Shown piece after piece: positions 16,401 through 24,854 of a stretch of 64,000 nucleotides of DNA; position 1 is the first letter of the stretch; every line of letters begins with the position of its first letter. The notes beneath the pieces were generated by a model. It was not told the DNA's origin and made no database searches. It saw nothing but the letters and a program-made list of their open reading frames with translations. The translations under genes and the position numbers were made by a program. The DNA comes from JACKCB01 sp964452775 (GTDB lineage: Bacteria; Chloroflexota; Anaerolineae; Promineifilales; Promineifilaceae). Location of the stretch: positions 62,001 to 126,000 of the forward strand of contig CAYVQP010000001.1 in NCBI GenBank assembly GCA_964452775.1, in the 5' to 3' direction.

Positions 16401-18634
16401 AGGAAAGTGCAGAAACTTCGCTAGCCCTGGCCCAATTGTTGCTGTCTGCCAACCGTCTGGATGAAGCCCGAGCAGAGTTGGATACAGCCCTTGCCGAACA
16501 GCCTTACAATGCGACCGCACACCGGCTTCAAGGAGATCTCTATCGCCGGCAAGAACTACATGAGCAGGCCCTGCGAGCGTATGAGCGCGCCTATCAGCTC
16601 GATCCCACGCAGATCGAAAATTACCTGGCTCTGAGCAACCAGCTGCAATTGCATGGAGGCCAGCCGGAAGGTATTACTGACCTGCTGCGGGAGACCATTG
16701 AGGCCAATCCTGACGAAGCAATTCTATTCCTGTCACTGGGCGACTTACTGCAAACCGGCGGCGAGGACGCCCAGGCCATCGAAGCTTATCAGGACGCGCT
16801 CGACCGGCTGGACCTTTACGCGCAACTTGACAGTCAGCGTCCGGTACGCTCTACAACGGATAGCCGTGCTTTCATCTACTCGCGACTCGCCAGGTCTTAC
16901 GAGAACCTGCTCGATACAGACACCGCCCTCAACTACTATCGCGCAGCAGTAGCGGCCGCGCCGGAGTCGCCTTGGACCCATGTTCTCCTGGGCGATGCGC
17001 TGCGCCGGAGCAACGATCTGGCGGTTGCGCAAGAGGAATATCTGCTGGCAATCAACAGTGATCCGGATTATCTGGACGCCTATGTCGGACTCGCGGAGCT
17101 GTATATTGACGACGAGAAATACGATGAAGCGGCCGAACTTTTGCAGACGGCGATTACGATCAACGACAATACTTCCGACCCCTATTTGCGCCTGGCCGAA
17201 CTCGAGCAACGTCGAGGCAATTATGACCAGGGGCTTGTCTGGCTGCATGAGGCAGCGGCGATTGCCACTGAAAACCGCTCAGTTAACACCCCTCTAATTG
17301 ACTCCCTGGTGCGTTATGGAGACTATGAAACAGCGAACCTGTATGTGCAGGCGCTGCTAAAGGTCCGGCCAACCGATCAAGACCTGGTATTTCGCCTGGG
17401 GCAGATAGAAATGGCAATGGGGGCGTACCCCGAAGCCGAAACTACGCTACTCAAGGCCCGCCGGCTTGACCCGACCAATATCCGCATTTTTAACGAATTG
17501 GCAGCGCTGTACACCGCGAAGGGCGCTCCCCTGTCCGCCATTGCCACCTATCAGCAAGCGCTGGAGATCATGCCGGCGGAGAGTAGCTTCTACGTCAACC
17601 TGAGCCAGTTGCTTGCCCAGCAGGGTCGCTACGATGAGGCCCTGGTAACTTTGAAGACCGGACTGGAGAAGACATCAAGCCCGGCGGAGATCTACTCCGC
17701 TCTGTCCACCTTCTACGCGCAGCAGGGTGAAGTTGAGTTGGCGGAGAGCACGCTGCAACAAGGAATGAGCGATCTCGGTGAAACAACCACGCTCGTCCTG
17801 GCGTTAGGCCGGCATTATCTCGCCAGCGGCGAATACGCTCTGGCCGAGGAGCTGTTTGGGCGCATAATTGCCCAAAACAATGCTGACAGCGCCGCCGCCG
17901 GCCTGATAGCGTTGGGCGACCTCAATCTGCGCCGCGGCGACCCCGAAACGGCCGTCAAAATGTACAACCAGGCCGTTGGGCTGGAACCGTCCAATCCAAG
18001 CTACCTGGTTTCCCTGGCGGACGCATACGCGGCGAATGATCAGCCGCTCAGCGCGGAAGCCGCTTATCGGCAGGCATTGACCCTCTTACCGACCTTTGAG
18101 AATGCCTACTTGCATCTCAGCGACCATTATTTGGCCCGGGAGCGGCTGGCCGATGCCCGCGATACCTTCGAGCGGGGCCTGCGCCTTGTGCCGGCCTCGT
18201 CGCGCCTTTACATGCGCTACGCGTCGTTTCTGGCGCAGCAAGGCGAGACCGACGCCGCGCTGACTATCCTGGACAGAGCGGTGCAAATGGCGCCTTCGGC
18301 CGCCATGCTGATGGCGCGGGCGGATCTGCTGGCCGACCTGGGCAGACGGGACGAAGCCTTGCGTGACCTTGAGCAGGCGCGGTCGTTACAACCTGGTTCA
18401 CTCGACGTACTGATTGCGCTGGGCGACCTGCACCGAGATGCGGAACAGTACATTGAAGCAGAGCGGTATTATTCCGGCGTTGTTGACCTGGCCCCTCACT
18501 TGCCGATCGGCTATCTGAGATTAGGAGATCTCGCCAGCCGGCAGGGCAATCTGGAAGGCGCTCAGCTTTACGCCGAAGCAGCCGCAGCTGTGGAGCCGGC
18601 CCTGCAGGCCGGTGAGGATGACGTGGCGCAATGA
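13460..18634 (+). CDS. Giant multi-pass membrane protein with long TPR array
   Basis: 1,724 residues. The first 600 or so contain about a dozen hydrophobic helices, with a GT-C-like acidic loop (SLDKIDGDAY) after the fifth or sixth. From about residue 745 to the C terminus there is an almost unbroken series of 34-residue TPR units (typical A-x-LG-x-LY and Y-x-A-x-P patterns), well over twenty. ATG at 13460 is preferred, with AAAGG upstream; the longer frame overlaps the FemAB gene. In exosortase-type polysaccharide loci a TPR protein (PrsT) accompanies the deacetylase and FemAB genes; this may be a much larger analogue. A scaffold that organises polymer synthesis or export is plausible but unproven. 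The next gene overlaps it by four bases. Confidence 0.85.
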   Translation: MRKVKVNVWLNRLLALGLLLVWLVVVARLAPRFGTQPASWLAFVGLLITPGYFLADLITWRLKLDWIERLAAAMPLGIAILAVPGIISFAQHWTLDELRLLWVAAGAIVIVVWAVHRVLVRSLFHRFDGSRFPAQTPWAFDEILLFVLLAAAFVLVLPTLSLDKIDGDAYAVATFSADALAGLPLNEVEPIFGTDLGPGVRMVFNQFLAMSYLWSDLSGVDPITLTAVASRSMLALWALFAAYTMGKAAGQSRRFGLFLAGIQMLIYLAAPFVRGDNVSLFYFERTNADKFMVPITMLPVVFAFAIHYVRNGKRANWIAAAVATFAVSTIHPLIAAMLALAVAAFGVFHLLMNLRQRTSWLRVGALAGLVIVVMLLPAAQLVLSRGEAPLADSYPSSFDGWSLGTKKIPILPFLEIETVDLYGPSPEIGQIDASAAGTTADPFLIWRFAVNMERRRIILFDLQHYISDPSIMLEPPYLLALLLIPLVIWRRRKDVAAQFAVSVSLAVLFVMYNPILTPIIGALVMPWILWRFVWLLPYSLVIALAVKRIAVEWVPAFLRWLSGQRLFSGGPEGVARYAMATSLVAATLLLSGNITQNLQNLNDRAASPYYYPTPQRILDELNRATAAGENVTVLADADLSVTLPAYVAGANIIAHRAPTTSEVFPADRQVEALQRLIDQAEFFGSPYLTEESVKILDRYDTRYVIVPSGSNLDMQLQLAPEWFTWLLDDQSYSLYAVQAIPPIAETLLGNSAMAERKWSDAEASFRNALAANPDDLLALAGMAEIAHVRGQFDEALNWLEEARAQLDLPILQHQAGLILVESGQLEAGLAALDEAQRAAPQIPRFHSAYGDACLAAGRFDCAEEQYSAAVANQTAPNESYRLVAQGNLWRQQGHTDRALPYYERAVELLPTEFNMFILESAYRELGMFSESEALLADLQQRFPLSSEVITSQATLKAAQDDIAAAVELYRQAIFMQKLLTQESAETSLALAQLLLSANRLDEARAELDTALAEQPYNATAHRLQGDLYRRQELHEQALRAYERAYQLDPTQIENYLALSNQLQLHGGQPEGITDLLRETIEANPDEAILFLSLGDLLQTGGEDAQAIEAYQDALDRLDLYAQLDSQRPVRSTTDSRAFIYSRLARSYENLLDTDTALNYYRAAVAAAPESPWTHVLLGDALRRSNDLAVAQEEYLLAINSDPDYLDAYVGLAELYIDDEKYDEAAELLQTAITINDNTSDPYLRLAELEQRRGNYDQGLVWLHEAAAIATENRSVNTPLIDSLVRYGDYETANLYVQALLKVRPTDQDLVFRLGQIEMAMGAYPEAETTLLKARRLDPTNIRIFNELAALYTAKGAPLSAIATYQQALEIMPAESSFYVNLSQLLAQQGRYDEALVTLKTGLEKTSSPAEIYSALSTFYAQQGEVELAESTLQQGMSDLGETTTLVLALGRHYLASGEYALAEELFGRIIAQNNADSAAAGLIALGDLNLRRGDPETAVKMYNQAVGLEPSNPSYLVSLADAYAANDQPLSAEAAYRQALTLLPTFENAYLHLSDHYLARERLADARDTFERGLRLVPASSRLYMRYASFLAQQGETDAALTILDRAVQMAPSAAMLMARADLLADLGRRDEALRDLEQARSLQPGSLDVLIALGDLHRDAEQYIEAERYYSGVVDLAPHLPIGYLRLGDLASRQGNLEGAQLYAEAAAAVEPALQAGEDDVAQ

Positions 18635-19602
18635 TACTCCCCATTGGCTTGAAAGCCGGGCGCCTTGTTGGCCCGAGAATTGTGAAATACCTGCTTGTGG
18701 GCGTGATCCTCTTGCGCTTGTTCCTGATCAGCATGCCGGCGCTCGCCGCACAGAGCGACATGGAGGACGAACCCTTCTGGTACGACATTAGCCTCGGCGC
18801 GCCACTTGTAGACTGGTTCAATCAAAACGCGCGGCCCTACGACATTGCCCGTGTGGAAAACATCTCTCAGTTGGCGATGCTGGATGAGATCACCACCGGC
18901 CGACGCCTGGTGGTCTTCAAGTCAGCCGCCGAAGCCGAAGAGATGGTCCCCCAGATCAGCGACCGGCTGGACATCATCGGCTACAATCTGGAACATGGCC
19001 CGGCCAATCCCCAGGAGGAACAGGAAAACCCAGTGGCGGCGGTCAAGCAGTTGCGCTTGCTGGCCGATAAATATGGGCTAGAACTCGCCGTTGGGCCGGA
19101 CAGGAGCTTCGCACTCAGCCACGGCGCGGCCATTGCGCCATACGTCGATCTCTTCGTCTTGCAGGTTCAGAAGGTGCAGACCCAGCCGGAGACAGTCGTG
19201 GACTTCATCGCCTCCACGACGCCTGTCTTGCGACGGGCAAATCCTGCACTTCAGATCAGCATGCAAGTCAGGACTGAAGGGGATGTGGAAGCGCTTGGAG
19301 ACCTGACAGCCGAATTACGTCCCTATCTGGATGGGCTGTCGGTGCTCACCAGCCTGGACACCGTGGATATCGCTGAGGCCCTGGTCGCAGAATTGGACAC
19401 ACGCGATTTAGGCCGGCCCAACGAAGCCACCGTTCCTGCGCCGGCAGCGCTGAAGACGGCGGCGAAGGAGGATCCGGAGCTACCTGCCGCGGAGGAGGCG
19501 ATTCCCACCGGAATGGCAACCATATTAGTGGCGATCATCTCCGTAATCGCCGGAGCCATCGGCGGTGCAGCCATAACGAGCTACTACTACAGCCACAAGT
19601 GA
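18631..19602 (+). CDS. Exported, C-terminally anchored hypothetical protein (TIM-barrel-like)
   Basis: 323 residues. An N-terminal hydrophobic stretch ending ALAAQS (about 18-41) looks like a signal peptide. The middle has alternating beta/alpha character (DIIGYNLEHG, LELAVGPDRSF, YVDLFVLQVQ, LQISMQVR), resembling an incomplete TIM barrel of the kind seen in glycosidases, but no catalytic pair can be assigned. The C terminus is a Pro-flanked hydrophobic helix (MATILVAIISVIAGAIGG) followed by a short YYYSHK tail, a plausible membrane anchor or sorting tail. It overlaps the giant TPR gene by an ATGA junction, so the two are translationally coupled. I do not recognise the family. Confidence 0.7.
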   Translation: MILPIGLKAGRLVGPRIVKYLLVGVILLRLFLISMPALAAQSDMEDEPFWYDISLGAPLVDWFNQNARPYDIARVENISQLAMLDEITTGRRLVVFKSAAEAEEMVPQISDRLDIIGYNLEHGPANPQEEQENPVAAVKQLRLLADKYGLELAVGPDRSFALSHGAAIAPYVDLFVLQVQKVQTQPETVVDFIASTTPVLRRANPALQISMQVRTEGDVEALGDLTAELRPYLDGLSVLTSLDTVDIAEALVAELDTRDLGRPNEATVPAPAALKTAAKEDPELPAAEEAIPTGMATILVAIISVIAGAIGGAAITSYYYSHK

Positions 19603-20837
19603 TGTCCGCCTCCCCCTCGAGATCTTCCGGCTGGGCCACGCTGGCGCCGGCTCTTCGTTCGCGCAACTTCCGCCTGTTCTGGTTCGCCCAAATCGTCTCC
19701 ACGGTCGGCACCTCATTGCAGGTAACCGCTGAGGGTTACCTGGTTTACCAGCTAACGGAGTCAACCTTCTGGCTGGGCATGGTGAACTTCATCGGCCTGT
19801 TGCCGGTCATTCCGCTCGCATTGGTGGGCGGCCTTCTAATCGATAGGTTTCCTCGCCGCAAAGTCATCATCCTCACCCAGGCCGGCCTGATGGTGCAGGC
19901 TGCTCTCTTCGGCTTTCTGATCATTTCCGGCCAAATCCAGCTCTGGCAGATTATCGTACTTTACTTCATATTCGGCTGTCTGCTGGCCGTCGATCACCCC
20001 GCCCGGCGTGCCTTTCTCGTCGAACTTGTTCCGCAGAGCGAACTAGCCAATGCGGTTGCGCTAAACGCCACGATCTTTAACTTGTCCAGCCTTGTGGGGT
20101 ACGCATTTGCCGGCTTTGTCATAGCCGCCATTGGCCCCGGCGGCGCCATGTTGATCAACGCTATCAGCTACACCGCACCCATCCTGGCCCTGGCCGCTAT
20201 TCAGGTGGTCGACAGACGCTACGAGACGGCGGTACAGCCGATGAAGCAGGCGCTATCCGCCGGCCTGCGAACGTTATGGCAGCAGCCGGCGCTGCTGGGC
20301 GTGATCAGTCTGATGGCGGTGATCGGTGGGCTGACATGGCCGATCTTCGGGCTGATGCCGGCCTATGCTGAAGAGATCATGGGCGTCGACGCAGTTGGAC
20401 TGGGTATCCTACTCGCCGCGGGGGCGCTTGGTTCGTTGATGGGCACGATAGTTGCCGCCAGGCTGGGAATGCACCGGCGTGGGCGAACCTTGACCGCCTG
20501 CGGGTTCCTGTTACCATTTCTCGTGGTCGGCGTCGCCTTTTCGCAGACGATGTGGATGGCGATTCCCTTTCTCGTTGCCGCGGGGCTTGTCTTGTTGGTG
20601 CTTCAAAGTCTGGCAATCACAATTGTGCAGGTGCACATCCCGGACAATGTCAGGGGTCGGGTGATGACCATCTATAGCATGTTGCATGCCGGGGCCGATA
20701 CGGGCGGCAATGTCGTTGTCGGTAGCCTGGCCACCGTCGTTGGGCTGCCGATGGCGCTGACAATTGGAGCTGCTCTGGCCCTCTGTTATAGCGCCGTCGT
20801 CTGGCTGTTCATGCCGGTAGTGCGCCGATTGGACTGA
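19602..20837 (+). CDS. MFS transporter (EntS/MFS_3-like)
   Basis: 411 residues with twelve predicted helices. The start (LRSRNFRLFWFAQIVSTVGT) and the loop after the second helix (LLIDRFPRRKVI) are typical of the MFS_3 group, which includes the enterobactin exporter EntS. The ATG at 19602 overlaps the previous stop codon (TGATG); a GTG one codon earlier is possible. Within this locus it is likely to export a small molecule or glycan precursor; the substrate is unknown. Confidence 0.88.
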   Translation: MSASPSRSSGWATLAPALRSRNFRLFWFAQIVSTVGTSLQVTAEGYLVYQLTESTFWLGMVNFIGLLPVIPLALVGGLLIDRFPRRKVIILTQAGLMVQAALFGFLIISGQIQLWQIIVLYFIFGCLLAVDHPARRAFLVELVPQSELANAVALNATIFNLSSLVGYAFAGFVIAAIGPGGAMLINAISYTAPILALAAIQVVDRRYETAVQPMKQALSAGLRTLWQQPALLGVISLMAVIGGLTWPIFGLMPAYAEEIMGVDAVGLGILLAAGALGSLMGTIVAARLGMHRRGRTLTACGFLLPFLVVGVAFSQTMWMAIPFLVAAGLVLLVLQSLAITIVQVHIPDNVRGRVMTIYSMLHAGADTGGNVVVGSLATVVGLPMALTIGAALALCYSAVVWLFMPVVRRLD

Positions 20838-20841
20838 TCGA

Positions 20842-22041
20842 GTGGGTATACTGCCGCGGCGTCTTCCTCCGGCGGCAACCCCGCTGAGCTGGCAGCAATG
20901 GCGGCAGGGCTGGAGGCGAGAGAATGATGAAGCAAATGACTTTGCTGCCTCCCTCGCCCGTTACTTAGGTGTACCGGCCTGTCTCCTGGCCTCTTCGGGT
21001 CGTACGGCGCTCTTCGCCCTGCTGCGTCACCTCAAAGCAACCAGGGATAGTGAACAGCGAAACGACATTCTGTTGCCGGCCTATACCTGCCCTGCATTGG
21101 TAAAGGTTATCCAGGATCTCTCACTCAATCCCTGCCCCATTGACGTTCTCCCTGAAACGCTCGACTTTGCGGTAGACCAACTTCACGCTGCACTCAGCGA
21201 GCGAGTGCTGGCTGTAATCTATGTGCACCCGTTTGGCATCGCCATGCCCGTCACGCAGCTCATCGCTCATTGCCGCGAGACCGGAACAGTAGTCATCGAA
21301 GACGCCGCGCAAGCGCTTGGTGCGCGCTACCGGGGCAGGCCGGCCGGCGCTTGGGGCGACTACGGCATCTATAGCCTCGGTCCCGGCAAGGGATTGTCCA
21401 CCGGCGGTGGTGGTGTGGTGTCCGTCAACCAGCCGGAGCACGTCGATCAATTGAGAATAAGCTGGGAGCAGTTGTCGCCGGCTTCCCGTGGGCAATCAAT
21501 CCTTGCTCAGCTTCGCCTGGCCATGTTCAACGCCGCCTTCCGGCCACCTTTCTGGTGGCTGGCAACCAAGCTGGGAGCACACAGCTTTGGGGACCAGGAA
21601 GAGAGTTGGGGATATCGCGAAAGCCGGCTGACCGCGGCTCAGGCCAGCGTTGGCCGGACCTTGCTGGATCAACTGGACCAATTCAACAATCTCCGCAAGA
21701 ATAATGCCATCATGCTCCTGGAAATACTCAGCAAGACGCCGCTACTTCAGCCTACGACGCTGCCATTGGGTTCCGATCCGGCTTATCTGCGCCTGCCCTT
21801 GCTCGCCCCGGACAGAAGCCGGCGAGACAGCCTGCACGCCGCCTTCTGGCGAGCCGGAATCGGGGCCGGCAAGATGTACGGCCGTGCCCTGGGGGAGATC
21901 TTCCCCGAACTCGCCCATCTTTCCACTCCAGGCGCAACCGAATTAGCGTCACGCCTGCTGACCCTGCCCACACACCATTTCATGACCGGCCGTGATTTCG
22001 AGCAGATTGCTGCGGTAGTTCGAGAACACAAAGTGACTTAA
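20842..22041 (+). CDS. DegT/DnrJ/EryC1/StrS family PLP-dependent aminotransferase
   Basis: 399 residues, fold-type I. The PLP-binding aspartate is D154 in VIEDAAQALGA and the Schiff-base lysine is K183 in SLGPGKGLSTGGGG, both as in sugar aminotransferases. PAYTCPAL (about 79-86) is the substrate-side loop. Such enzymes put an amino group on a nucleotide-linked ketosugar, which fits an amino-sugar polymer that is later deacetylated or aminoacylated by the neighbours (inference). The start is GTG, four bases after the MFS stop. It is the last gene of the locus before a change of theme. Confidence 0.88.
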   Translation: MGILPRRLPPAATPLSWQQWRQGWRRENDEANDFAASLARYLGVPACLLASSGRTALFALLRHLKATRDSEQRNDILLPAYTCPALVKVIQDLSLNPCPIDVLPETLDFAVDQLHAALSERVLAVIYVHPFGIAMPVTQLIAHCRETGTVVIEDAAQALGARYRGRPAGAWGDYGIYSLGPGKGLSTGGGGVVSVNQPEHVDQLRISWEQLSPASRGQSILAQLRLAMFNAAFRPPFWWLATKLGAHSFGDQEESWGYRESRLTAAQASVGRTLLDQLDQFNNLRKNNAIMLLEILSKTPLLQPTTLPLGSDPAYLRLPLLAPDRSRRDSLHAAFWRAGIGAGKMYGRALGEIFPELAHLSTPGATELASRLLTLPTHHFMTGRDFEQIAAVVREHKVT

Positions 22042-22085
22042 TCAGGCAGGCGACCGCACGCCGAAGCACACATCGAAGGAGAGAG

Positions 22086-24314
22086 TTGGTGGAGGAGAAG
22101 GAAGTTCGTTTCAGGAGGGTCAAATGGCTGTTGCTCGCCCTATTGATCTTAATCTCACTCGTCCTGATTTGGCCGGGAGCTGAGAAAGTCCCAGCATTGC
22201 GGGCAGCTCCGGCAAAGGGCGGCACGCCGCTGGACCTGAGCAGACTCGGCAATTTGGCCCTCGATATCAATGTGGTTCAGTCGTGGGCGCTTTCCGATCC
22301 ACAGGTTGGGGCGTTGTTGGCAGGCGCTAACTATGACCTGGTTGATGCAGTGCGCCTGGGCAAAGCGGAAGCGCGCCCTTGGAGCGAGCAAGGGTGCAGC
22401 GATCGAAATTGTGCCCATGTGACCTTCTATGATTATGACAGCAGCGGCACCATTGAGGCGATCGTGAACGTCGAAAGCGGGCAGGTACTCAGTCGCTGGT
22501 ATGACCCCGTCGCCATGCCGAACCCCACTGAGAACGTCCGGCCCCGCGCTGTGGAAATTGCTGCCGCCAATCCGGTGGTGGTTGACGTGCTTGGCGATAT
22601 CCGCGCTGTAGAGCCATTGATGGTGCCTATGTTCATCTGGCTGCTCGGCGGCCCCTGTAGCGAATCCTGGTGTGTGGATCTCACCTTTGAGGATCCGGCC
22701 GGCACCGGCCGCATCTACCACGTAGTAGTTGATATGGAGGCCGCCGAAGTCGTGCGTACGTTTTATAGCCGGTCACGCCCAGATCGACAGTTCAAGAGCC
22801 AGGCACAGGATCTACCGTTTGAGGATGGCTGTCACGAGCAGGCCGGCTGGAGTGTCTGCTGGGAGATGACAGGCCAAGATGGGATGAATTTCTACGATGC
22901 CACATTTGAGGGTGAGCGCGTGTTCAAGAGCGCCAAGGTCGGCCAGGCGGAGGTGTGGTATCCCGCCTGGCCGGGCGGCTATCGGGACGAAATCGGCTTC
23001 CGAGCCAGCGTTCCCCCGCACTACGGAACAGAAGTCAACGAGATACCCGGCGGCTTTGAGGTCCGGCAACTGTACACAGAGTTCCTGCGTTGGCCTAATT
23101 GCATCTGCTGCTATCGCTATGAACAGGTACTGAAGTTCTTTGACGACGGCTCAATCGACTTCATTTTTATCTCCCACGGCCCCGGTTGCGAGGACCTTTC
23201 CAATTACCGTCCCTTCTGGCGTATAGAACTCGATCACGGCTCCGCTCCTGGCGACCAGGTTTGGGCCTGGGATGAAACCGGCTGGGTACAGCTTGAAAAA
23301 GAAACGGAAATGGAACTATTCGTTCAGCCGGGCCCAGATGGGCAAGCGCTGGCGACCGTCAATGGCGATGCCAGTCAGCGCTGGTCGCCGGTTAAGACCG
23401 ATCCTGTTGGGCTGGATGAGGGCAAGCTGTTTGTGCTGGCCGCCAATGAAGGAGAAGGGGAAGGCCCGATTTCCACCGGCCCGGCGAACACTTTCCAACC
23501 GCCCCGTCAATGGTTGAATGAGGAGCCGCTAGATGGCAAAGAGATTGTGCTCTGGTTCATCCCCAACCTAAAGACCCGGCATGATGACCCGATGTGGTGT
23601 ACCCCGGACCCTGCCCCGGATTTCTCACCCTGTGACGCCATACTACACATGGAACCGGCCGGCGAACTGGAGCAGCCGCCGGCCGAGGAGTTGGCTACGC
23701 CGAGTCCGCCGCCCACCACCACCCTGCAGCCGACTCCGGCAGGCACGGCCACTGGCACTCCCGCACCAATCGAGGGTTTCACGGCTGAGGAAATCATCGC
23801 CGCCTCCGGCTGCGTGGCCTGCCACAAGATCGGCGACCTCGGCCAGGCCGGAAGAGTCGGGCCTGACCTGAGCTATATCGGCCTGATTGCCGGCGGGCGT
23901 GTTGCCGGAATGTCAGCGGAAAACTATATCCGCCAGTCCATTGTTGACCCCAACGCCTATTTGGCCCCGCTTTGCCCCAATGGCGCTTGCCTGGCAAACG
24001 TGATGCCCAGGGATTACGCAACGCGTCTTACGGATGAACAGATCTCGATGGTCGTTTCCTACCTAATGGCGCTGAACTATCAGCCGCCCATAGACGGCGG
24101 CTCGACGCCCACCGCAGAGGCAACCGAGAGCACAATTGGCGGAGGAGGTGAAGAAGTGACCGCCGAAGGGACGCCGGTCATAACAGCCACCGCCGATAAC
24201 CAGCTTATACCTGGCGTAGAGAGTATCCCCCGCGAGCCGCTTGTGGCGGGCGCCTTGTTGCTTGCCGCCGCGATCCTGATCTTGCTATTAATCCTATTGA
24301 TCAGGCGGCTGTAG
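22086..24314 (+). CDS. Degenerate copper-amine-oxidase-like protein fused to a cytochrome c domain
   Basis: 742 residues: N-terminal membrane anchor (about 13-30), two PepSY-like repeats (about 60-150 and 155-225), a region like the amine-oxidase barrel, a Thr/Pro linker, a c-type cytochrome domain (heme site C576-x-x-C579-H580, likely axial M640) and a C-terminal membrane helix. By eye DATFEGERVFKSAKVGQAEV matches the family's conserved entry strand, and CYRYEQVLKFFDDGSID matches the strand that carries the cofactor tyrosine. Tyr343 is kept, but the N-Y-D/E context is C-Y-R. The HxH copper ligands align with Y374-R375-P376, and the third histidine after EIVLW is not conserved. Amine oxidation is therefore unlikely; redox or binding use of the heme domain is likely. 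The start is TTG at 22086 (or GTG at 22089), behind AAGGAGAG. Confidence 0.7.
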   Translation: MVEEKEVRFRRVKWLLLALLILISLVLIWPGAEKVPALRAAPAKGGTPLDLSRLGNLALDINVVQSWALSDPQVGALLAGANYDLVDAVRLGKAEARPWSEQGCSDRNCAHVTFYDYDSSGTIEAIVNVESGQVLSRWYDPVAMPNPTENVRPRAVEIAAANPVVVDVLGDIRAVEPLMVPMFIWLLGGPCSESWCVDLTFEDPAGTGRIYHVVVDMEAAEVVRTFYSRSRPDRQFKSQAQDLPFEDGCHEQAGWSVCWEMTGQDGMNFYDATFEGERVFKSAKVGQAEVWYPAWPGGYRDEIGFRASVPPHYGTEVNEIPGGFEVRQLYTEFLRWPNCICCYRYEQVLKFFDDGSIDFIFISHGPGCEDLSNYRPFWRIELDHGSAPGDQVWAWDETGWVQLEKETEMELFVQPGPDGQALATVNGDASQRWSPVKTDPVGLDEGKLFVLAANEGEGEGPISTGPANTFQPPRQWLNEEPLDGKEIVLWFIPNLKTRHDDPMWCTPDPAPDFSPCDAILHMEPAGELEQPPAEELATPSPPPTTTLQPTPAGTATGTPAPIEGFTAEEIIAASGCVACHKIGDLGQAGRVGPDLSYIGLIAGGRVAGMSAENYIRQSIVDPNAYLAPLCPNGACLANVMPRDYATRLTDEQISMVVSYLMALNYQPPIDGGSTPTAEATESTIGGGGEEVTAEGTPVITATADNQLIPGVESIPREPLVAGALLLAAAILILLLILLIRRL

Positions 24315-24323
24315 TTCGAGCAT

Positions 24324-24794
24324 CTACACACCGTACTTTTCTTTCAACGCCCGCTCGATCTGGCGTTTGGATTCTTCTTCGCGCATGGATGCGCGCTTGT
24401 CATAGAGCTTCTTGCCGCGCGCCAGGGCTACCTCAACCTTCGCGCGTCCCGCCTTGAGAAATAGGCGCGTCGGTACCATCGTAACACCCTTGGAGGCTAA
24501 CGCTTCCATGATCTTGTTAATCTCGCGGCGGTGCAGCAACAGCTTTCGCGGCCGGGTCGGCTCGTGGTTTTGCCGGTTTCCCTGTTCGTACTCAGCAATG
24601 TGCGCCTCCATCAGCCACAGCTCGCCGTCTCGCGGCTGCACGTAGGCGCGCTGCAAGCTGACCCGATGGGCGCGAATGGATTTGATCTCCGTCCCGGTCA
24701 GCGCCAGCCCCGCTTCAAAGCGCTCCAGCAAGAGATAGTCATGGCCGGCCCGCCGATTTACACTGATTACCTTAATCTCGTCTTTTCCGCTCAT
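24324..24794 (-). CDS. smpB: SsrA-binding protein SmpB
   Basis: 156 residues, full length. Conserved SmpB elements are VNRRAGHDY at the N terminus, LTGTEIKSIR, YVQPRDGELWL, and the C-terminal tail GKKLYDKRASMREEESKR that enters the ribosomal decoding site. It binds tmRNA and delivers it to stalled ribosomes for trans-translation. No tmRNA gene is visible nearby. It lies 60 bases downstream of the second S41 protease on the same strand and ends nine bases from the convergent cytochrome-fusion gene. Confidence 0.97.
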   Translation of the reverse strand: MSGKDEIKVISVNRRAGHDYLLLERFEAGLALTGTEIKSIRAHRVSLQRAYVQPRDGELWLMEAHIAEYEQGNRQNHEPTRPRKLLLHRREINKIMEALASKGVTMVPTRLFLKAGRAKVEVALARGKKLYDKRASMREEESKRQIERALKEKYGV

Positions 24795-24854
24795 CGTTAC
24801 ATGGAGCCGGGCGCCTTCGCAGGTGTATTGGGCCGGCGCTTCCGGCGACTGATG

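Noticed and set aside
15700..18600. Periodic repeats over 3 kb that might suggest a tandem DNA repeat or CRISPR-like array
   Set aside because: The periodicity is about 102 bases and exists only at the protein level as degenerate TPR units; no DNA identity between units.
24795..24854. Possible tmRNA or other RNA beside smpB
   Set aside because: The spacer is only 60 bases and contains no tRNA-like acceptor or tag-coding features.
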